64,000 nt of DNA from Toxoplasma gondii ME49. Its lineage: Eukaryota; Apicomplexa; Conoidasida; Eucoccidiorida; Sarcocystidae. The stretch spans positions 744,001 through 808,000 of the forward strand of contig NC_031479.1 in assembly GCF_000006565.2 (NCBI RefSeq). Reading direction: 5' to 3'. Positions 56,901 through 64,000 of the stretch are shown piece after piece. A program made the position numbers and the translations under genes. How positions within the stretch are numbered: the first letter of the stretch is position 1; each line of letters begins with the position of its first letter. Under the pieces are notes generated by a model. The model was not told the origin of the DNA. It did no database searches and was given only the letters and a program-made list of their open reading frames with translations.

Positions 56901-59294
56901 AAGTGGCCCAGCTGACCGGTTCACTTGAGGGAGGGAACCAATCTCGCGCGATAGAAGCAGCTGCAGAACGCTCGTAGGTCGGCATTCGGTGCCAACGAAG
57001 AGCGGGTGCGGGCCCAACACACCTGCTTGGGCTCCCCATCGAGAAAAAGATGGGAAGGTTGAGGCGGTGGCTGCGATGCTAGAGGGAACGGCGCGGGGTG
57101 TAGGATGAAGATTGCGGCCTTTGGGGTCGAGGGGTTGTACGTCTGTCTGAGTTGCACAGACACTGCCCGCTGAGTTGGCGTCGTCGCTGGTGCCGACAGC
57201 GACCTCTCGAACATTGCGGGGCGCGTGGGAACCCGCAGAACTCATGCTTCTGCCCCGTCGAGACACCTCACGCAAAGGGAAAGGACTGCCAAACCGAGAA
57301 GCATCTCTGGGAGTTCCAGGTTCGCGACGAGGCGAATTTTCCGCCTGCTGCTGCAGTCGCTCTTCCCAAAGAAGGACAGCGGTCTGGACAAGTCCGCTGG
57401 CATGGCCCTGCGAACCTGCCGCCAGGTTGCTCGAGTGCTTGTCACGGACAGAACTGAGAGAGGCGCGTCTCTGCAATCCTTCGTCTTCGCCGCCATCTGC
57501 AGACGACGAAGGTGAGAGAAAGCAAGGAGGCGCCGAATGTGAAACCAGCGTCTGAGTGAGGCCATGGCCTGCTGTATTCCTTTGGGGAATCGCATGTCCA
57601 CTGCCAGAAAATGCTCTCGTGTCTCGACGCCCCTGCTCGCGAGCAACCGTTCCAGCTTCCTTCCGCTTTTGTCGTACTGTATCTTCGTTTGCGTGGCGAT
57701 CTTGAGCCTGCTCGATTGCGCTCCGAAAACTCAGGTCGGGAATTGCTTCCCCGTAAAGTGCGGGGTTACCAGCTGTCCAGACACGCTCAGCTTCCGTGCC
57801 TGGCAGATCTAATTCTTCAGTGCGCCTCCTGGGGTGAGTCCGAGTCAATTCTTCCTCACTGAATCTCGGCTCAGAGTATCCCTCTTCCTCCGTTCGGGTC
57901 GGAGACAGCGCCTGCCATGAGCCATGCACTGTTTCCTCTCCGTGTTCCTCGACCCCGCTTCTCACTAGGCCACGATTTTCCGGGCTACTGTGAGGCACCC
58001 AGGACGCGTGTGCCCCCGCTCCCTCGTTGCCTGTATTCGAATGCCTGTCACCTTGACTATCAGGTCTCTCGACTTCCACTCCGGAAAAAGACGCAGACGC
58101 TTCCGAGACAGACTGCCTCGGAAGAGGAAAGAAACGAAAACCATTTTCGCTCGTACCTCGTGACTCTGGGCGAAGCTGAGAGTGCGTCGCCGGGGGCTCG
58201 ACTACGTAGCAGGAGTCCCCCATTCCGCTGTGCAGACACTGCCGCCGGGAGGAGTCTTCAGGAGTCGACAGAAACGGTCGCCTGCTCCCCTCCCCTCTGG
58301 AAGAGGATCGAGCAACAGATGAAACAAGAGGTTCTCCCTGAGGAGTTACGGGGTGGTGGGAACGGGGCCGTAGGCTCGAAGAACCACTGGGCGAGACTCG
58401 CGCGCCTTCCCCGCTTGCAACCCAGGCAGCGCTCCCAGTTCCTCCGACACTGCGTTCGACAACGCAGAAGTCGCCTCCCTCTGAGTTCGATAGAGTTGCC
58501 CCCAACGAAGGAGACAAAGTCACGTGAGAAGCCTTCTGAAGGGCCTGGCCTGCCTCGGGCACTCGCGTACACGCATCGGAGTGAAAAGAAATCGCCACAG
58601 AGTGGGACGTAACATTTGAAATGTCCTGCTTTGCAGGATGGAGCAGCGAAGAAGGAAGCAGGATTCTTCCAGAGGAACCTGATGAAGCGGCGAGGGATTC
58701 AACTGTCGGGCACGGTCCCTCTGAATGGGGGTGAAGATGCGGTGAACTGCAGAATCCGTCTCCTTTGGATGCGCTGGAGGGGAACGGACTTCCAAATGCA
58801 CGCACATAACCCGCCTGCTCTGCCTTCCCTTGTCTTGCAGGAGACCCAGACCGCAGCTGATCGACAGCCGGCTCCTCGGTGTCACTGGGGCTCTCGTTGC
58901 TGTCTGCATCTGGCTCCGAGTGGCCATGAGACAGTGGCGGTGAACTGGCATTTGAATCCAAGCCGCTGACAGAGGGAACACTGCCCACCGAGCTCACCCA
59001 GCACATGCCCCGGTTGTCTTCACCGCTCGCCTCAACTCCGCCTTCGTCCTCGCCTAGAGACGAAGCTCTCGAATTCTCTCTCACCACACCCGGGGTTCCT
59101 CTGTGGTTGCCTGACGGCACAGACACGCCTCCTCTGCAGGATGGAGAAACCGGAGAGTTCACAGATTTTTCTGGGGCTGGGTCCTCGGAGGAAGCTCGAA
59201 GGTCCACAACAGGAGGCTCTGAAGATGGAAGCGCTGGCGGAGGCCTCGTCGGAGCAGCAGGCAGCCGCCGGGTTCGCCAGAAAACAGGAAACAT
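53967..59294 (-). CDS. Large protein with C-terminal degenerate septin-like GTPase domain
   Basis: Proposed exons: 56673-59294, 55936-56070, 55370-55495, 54930-55011, 54435-54544, 54132-54280, 53967-54048; all junctions are in phase, 1101 residues. Residues 1-874 are Ser/Gly/Pro/Glu-rich and disordered. The GTPase part begins with a basic stretch (KLEKQCKRRFLGKTHRF), then strand NILLT and P-loop GEGQSGKT (945-952). Later, CIDDR/IHVVLWLLRP (across an intron) followed by ALTPQRLLILRRLRKL and FPILAMSD (1059-1065) matches the septin pattern DxRIHxxLYFI, LKPxDIExMKRL, IPVIAKAD. The expected G3 motif DTPG is not present; the corresponding region reads TEASHELLAIPY. The G4 lysine is Met. The septin-unique C-terminal element is missing; the protein ends 36 residues after G4. 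GTP hydrolysis is therefore doubtful. The join of the long first exon to the GTPase exons rests on the donor CCG/GTGAGT, the acceptor TTTCAG and matching phase; a separate short gene starting at 56145 is the alternative. Confidence 0.6.
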
Positions 59295-62200
59295 CTCACG
59301 GAATATTTGAATGAGACTAGAACTTGATTCAATATAGTACGTGCAACTAACAAAAGTTATATTTGCAGATATCTGACGTCAGGATGAGAAATGGCACTAG
59401 GCGGGCTGAGTATGTTTGCAGTGGTTGTTCCCTATTAAACCCTATGGCTGCCTGGAACCGTCTCGATCTCACTCGAATTCTACACTCAATAGCTTCATTC
59501 CGTTAGGTCAAAGGCGGAATACACACGACGACCGGTAAGCGCTGACACGGCGCAACTGAATGTGGAAGGCCGCCTGATGGTCAGGATCGGCTGGAAAAAA
59601 AAGTAAATAGAAGCGGGGAGGAGAGTACGGCTTTGAGGGCAGAGAAATGCAGGTTTTCTCTGAAGCAGCAGCCTGGGCGACTGAAAGGATGAGAAATTGG
59701 CGACGCGCACATCAACTCGGGACTGGGAACACGAGACCACATATGCACGACCTGACAGACACTGTACTGTGGAATGGTGCTCAAGCTGTCAGCAGAGGAC
59801 GCAAAATATTTATCGAATCGGACCGAGACGTTGACTTACTAAACACAAACTCGACACATGCAGAGAAGCGTAGAAGCGCTCCAGAGTGTCACAGATTGGG
59901 AACATGCTCCTTACGAAACCGCCTTTGTTAGCGAATGCAGCATGAGATGCACTTCTTTGCCGCTAAAACAGCGACATGTGGGCAGTGAATTTCTTTTTGG
60001 CTACAGAGGACACACGATGCAGCGTGCGTGTCACACGCAAGTGAAAACCAACGTGAACGCGGTAGAAGACAAACCGAGAAAAAGCTGCCAAAAACGCTCA
60101 TTGGCTGTCGGTCGACGGCTAGACGAGCTGCAGCGGAAGGGGATAGCTCGAACGAGATCACAGGTCAGTAAAACGCATTCTAACTGGCAGCACCGAAGGA
60201 AAACAGACCGCTCTATCAAAAACTGACTACACGGGATAAATAGGAAGGCAAATTCTGGCAGGTGAGTCGCAAAGTGCGTCCGTAAATGGCGGGTCCGTAT
60301 CTCGTTTTCGAGAGACTGACCGACAGCTGGGCAACCTCCTTGAGACGCGCTGGTGCGTAATGCGAGTGTGAAACGTTGCCTGGCAAGCACACGAGCAACG
60401 GTGTGAAACACGATGGTGAGGGTACCTTGTTAAGCGCCTTCCTGATCGAAACTCAATTACACATAGGGGAAAAAGCCTTTTTTGCCCCAAAAGAATGGGG
60501 GTGCAGTTGCCGCGATATCAAGTCCTAAGCAGCTACCACTGCCGGCGACAGCGGCCTCCAGTTCCACTTTGTTGGGGCTGTTGTGGCGAAAACAAGGCAC
60601 GAACTTAAATTTAACGAACTTTTCAGAATGGTCAGGGATCCCACAAGACGTGAGGGATCCCCTTCTTTCTGCTGCCACTTTGTTCGGCTTTGTCTAAGCA
60701 TTCCATGCTTCGTACGGACACATGGTACACGCTCAAATACGCAAGAAGGCGTGAAGCACTGTCGGAGACTTCCCATGACTTTCTATGTCGCCGGGCCCCT
60801 CACTTTCGGACCCGCCAGGCGGGACAAACATGTCAAGTTTTACGAGGAGGAAACTTCTGAGACGAAACTAAACAGTGAATTAAAGTAATTTAGAATTTCT
60901 GGATGTGGAACCGTCGTCTAACGACTTCCTTCGGCTAATATTTCGGCCTGCCAGTTTCTGATACAAAGTTCTGCCATGCGCCGCAACTACAGACGCGGCC
61001 AGAAGTCTTCAACAAATAATCCTTTTTTGTGCCTGCTGATACACAGACTTTCGATTGTGTGAATTCATGGGAGGACGCCGTGAGCATTCGCTACATCTGG
61101 ACCGGAAATGTCGCGCTAATCATGCAAACAGTAAGCGCATTTGGGGGAAAGCGTAGCTGCTGGAGAAGATGGGCATGCATCGAAGTGAATGCTACTTTCC
61201 CGGGGTAAAGCTTCTTCCATTCGTGTCCAGCGGAAGAGTAGCCTACCCCATCGAAGTGCAAGACTGCAGGTTGCATAAAACGCTGTCCTCCAGTAAAAGC
61301 GTCTTTCATGATTCTCCGTTACAGCAACATGCCCTCTGTTCTGATGTCCATCTGTGATTTCTGGATTTTTGCCGGCATGTGCATGCGTGCTGCGGTGTTC
61401 TGCCGATTCATCAACTCTAACCGCCGAAACGGCGCTGCATTCTTTCTTACAACACAGTTACCGGTCGCTTAAGGATTATTTCTTTACCTTGTTTTTCAAT
61501 GGGTTGAACAGAAAGGGAAACCAGCGTCGCCTCTCCGTTGGATTGTGTTTTATCCGTCGTTTCCTCTGTCAACGAGCATTGCCAGGGGCTTATTTTCGCT
61601 GGCAGGTGTTTCGAGTCAAAAAACGCCAAGAAGTCCTTTTTATGAGTTTTCAGGAGCCAGTCTTCCACCCTTATCTGACAGAAACTACAGAGGGGGAAAT
61701 CTTGGGGATTATTTTCCTTTGGCTTTCCTTCTATGCGAATCTGTCCAGTCGCCCCTCTCAACCGCTCTCCCCTGTATCTTTGCGGCCCCGTCTGCGGATC
61801 TGCTTCCTCCTTGTTTGCTTCCGCAACTATTACACTGTCACAACAAATGTTTTCGGACCCCTGGTAGGACTGTATATAAGGGACAACTCATTCCCTGTCT
61901 ATCATTGATAAGTGTGCACATACAATCACCAGAATTACAGTGTTCACGCTCCTGGATTCACCATCAAGGATTCCCTGGCGCTTCATAACAACTCTGTCTT
62001 TCACCTTCCAAATATGTTGCATATCAACGTGGGAGCATGCAAACTCGTCTCCAACACACCGTTCGATCTTTGTCTCGCCTTTCTCCAATTGCACTTACCT
62101 CACCGTTTCTACGTCATTCTCTGATTCAGTCAGTCGATGCATATCCCCCCTTTCCTGCCTTGTTTCAACAACCGCGTCCATGTCGAAGATTTCAACTTCA

Positions 62201-62400
62201 ATGTCTCTTTCTCGCCCTCCCCTATCCGTGGTGTCTTTTCTCTGTGTTCACTGCATGCGGCAGGTGACTGTCTCTTCAGCTACGCTCGGCAGGACGCCTC
62301 GTCTCTTCCTCTCCTTTCGACAACCCAGAAGAGCGGAGGTGCCTCATCGACCCGCGAAAGTCTCCCCTAAAGGCGCAACAGTTGCCTCTCCAGACCCAAA
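59295..62400. other. Divergent intergenic region
   Basis: Upstream of both the minus-strand septin-like gene and the plus-strand RRP15-like gene. Frames are short, and several overlap on both strands (60031-60411, 61354-61988). The final 450 bases before 62401 are pyrimidine-rich on the plus strand, as expected for the 5' UTR and promoter of the RRP15-like gene. I see no gene. Confidence 0.55.
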
Positions 62401-64000
62401 ATGGAGCCGAAAAGGAAAACGCCTTTGCCGTCCTCCTCGAAGGGAGACCGAGAGGCAGAGTGTCGCGACGACGTGGAATGCGACAGCGGATCAGAGACGG
62501 GTGCGCTGTCTCCTGACGCTTCTTTCTTATCATTCTTTGAGAAGCGGAAGCGACGGAAATGCGGATCTGGCGATGGCGCAGAAGTGGGGACAGACAGTGA
62601 ATCCTACCAAGCTGCAGAGGCTTCAGCTTCCGACGCAGAAACGACCAGAAAAAAGGCTGCAAAACGGAGAGAACCGCAAGCTGCTTCCAAAGAGACAAGC
62701 GACTTGTCTAAAGGTGAAGTGGAACTCCATCTTATCAGTGGCTTCGTTAAAACAGTAACGATGGCATTTGCACAGTTCAGTCTTGCGTTGTTGACGCCAG
62801 TTAACAAATTCGACGTTCGCGTTTTCTTTTCTGTTTACATCAAGCTCAGTACGCATGTCTCCCGAACAACTGGCACATGCGGAAGCGTGTTGATAGGGTT
62901 GTTCCGCGCATCCGTTGCATGCAGATATTTATCAATCCGTAAGCGTGCGCCTCCGGCCCTCTCGAAATGCTCGTATTCAGAGATCAGGTTTTCGAAAAAC
63001 ACTCCAGATAAACGGCGTGGGTCCGTCCTCGCAACTTCGTACCGATTTACCGCTCAGACAAATGCATTCATACGGATCCAGGAATGTGTACACCATATTG
63101 TAGCATGCATGTATACACACGCACACATATGTACATGCGCATATATGTTGGGATGTTTGGATGGCCGTGCATGCAAACTCTGTATTTCGGCCCTTCACTC
63201 TCTGCTGTGTGGTTTCACAGCCTTCCAGGATATTATGAGTCGGTCTCTGCCCCAGCCGGCCAGTCCCAGTGAGAGCCGGCAACGCTCGAGTTCCAAGCAA
63301 CGAGCAAAGTCTGACGCGTGTAGCTCGGCCTCCGCAGCGTCGCCTGAGACCGTCCCGGTCCTTGCCGGAAGACCAGGAATCTTTGAGCAGCTGAAGAAAG
63401 AGAAGGAGGAGGAGCGATTGAGGCGCCGGCTGCTTGCGGTGCGTGCTTCAAGGCAAATTGCCCTAGTTCACTTTTGCACCCGAAACTGTGTCCCAGTCTT
63501 GATTCGCGAGATCGACTCGGCGCTGCTAGCTGTACACACACCAGAAACCCAGTGCTCTCGCCCGCCGAGCAAAGACTTGCCGACAGCAGATCAGGGGCAA
63601 ATGCGTTTTAAGCTCCACAACGAGAGTTCCTCTTTCCTTGAAGCTCTGTTGCGCACCCAACAGGGTCGCAAAACAGGTCGTTTCTTCCGATATGTGTGTA
63701 TTTCGAAGTTGGGATTGAACAAAGAACTGGTTTTCTTGCTTTTCCTGTCCCTCACCCAACTTAGGCACGCCGGAAGCAACGGGAGGCCTCTCACGTGAAA
63801 CCCTGTGCCGCGGACAGAGAGTTCGAGAAGTCGCTTCGGAAAATCGCGAGCAAAGGCGGTAGGAATGAAGCGGCCGATAGAAAGACTGGGGGACGAAGGG
63901 GGGTATGGTCCTGCATGCAGCATTCCGCAGAGTGTCGATGGATCTGTCTCACAGGGTCAGGGACTCACACGGCGAAGAAGAAAGTCTTAAGGGAAGCCGG
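62401..64000 (+). CDS. RRP15-like ribosome biogenesis protein, 5' part
   Basis: Gene cut by the right edge. Exons 62401-62713, 63221-63438 and 63765-63858 (phases 1, 0, 1) give 208 residues so far; an intron begins at 63859 and the rest lies outside. Exon 1 is Lys/Arg/Ser-rich and acidic in places with a nuclear-signal-like KRKRRK. Exons 2-3 join as EEERLRRRLLA/ARRKQRE, a basic coiled region, then VKPCAADREFEKSLRKIASKG. The pattern VKP, then DxExExxLRKIAxxG, is that of the Rrp15 domain, normally followed by GVVxLFNAV, which would be in the next exon. Rrp15 proteins act in the nucleolus in 60S subunit and early rRNA processing. The first exon 2 acceptor candidate (CCTTCCAG) fails on phase; GTTTCACAG at 63220 fits. 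The family call rests on about 40 residues. Confidence 0.6.

Overview
The window is nuclear DNA of an apicomplexan, almost certainly Toxoplasma gondii or a very close coccidian relative. The evidence is an intact rhoptry protein 1 (ROP1) gene with its octapeptide repeats, intron-rich genes with CAG acceptors behind pyrimidine tracts, GC-rich coding sequence beside (TA)n microsatellites, and a mitochondrial cox1 fragment inserted in nuclear DNA. The nuclear Toxoplasma genome is known for such fragments. No tRNA, rRNA, CRISPR array, transposase or bacterial-type operon was seen.

Layout, left to right. ROP1 (+) is at 2.2-3.5 kb. It is followed by an accessory-looking gap with the cox1-derived fragment and internal inverted repeats (about 5.1-5.4 kb). 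A ten-exon gene of unknown function (+) fills 7.3-17.6 kb. A compact three-exon TMEM230/TMEM134-like membrane protein (-) lies at 18.5-19.7 kb. A repeat-bearing gap with a roughly 140-150 bp tandem repeat precedes a 1033-residue intronless gene (+, 23.1-26.2 kb). A repeat-rich gap leads to high-molecular-weight thioredoxin reductase (-, 11 exons, 30.0-37.5 kb). The spliceosomal SmD3 gene (-, 40.3-41.8 kb) is divergent from the mitochondrial succinyl-CoA synthetase beta subunit (+, 43.3-46.5 kb). Two secreted or membrane candidates on the minus strand follow (48.2-49.2 and 51.6-53.6 kb). A large minus-strand gene (54.0-59.3 kb) joins a long disordered region to a degenerate septin-type GTPase domain. 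The 5' part of an RRP15-like ribosome-biogenesis gene (+) runs off the right edge.

The genes form no operon or pathway; each is an independent eukaryotic transcription unit. The two metabolic genes concern redox control (thioredoxin reductase) and the TCA cycle (succinyl-CoA synthetase). SmD3 and the RRP15-like protein are core splicing and ribosome factors. ROP1 and the single-exon secreted protein at 48.2 kb look like secretory-organelle cargo, and each has an AGAGACG-type element about 360 bp upstream of its start.

Exon boundaries were worked out by hand from splice-site consensus, reading-frame phase and protein-family resemblance. Where all three agree (thioredoxin reductase, SmD3, succinyl-CoA synthetase) the models are strong. 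The ten-exon gene and the N-terminal half of the septin-like gene are less certain. The strongest novelty candidate is the septin-like gene; next come a GC-AG intron plus alternative start in thioredoxin reductase, and the cox1 insertion.
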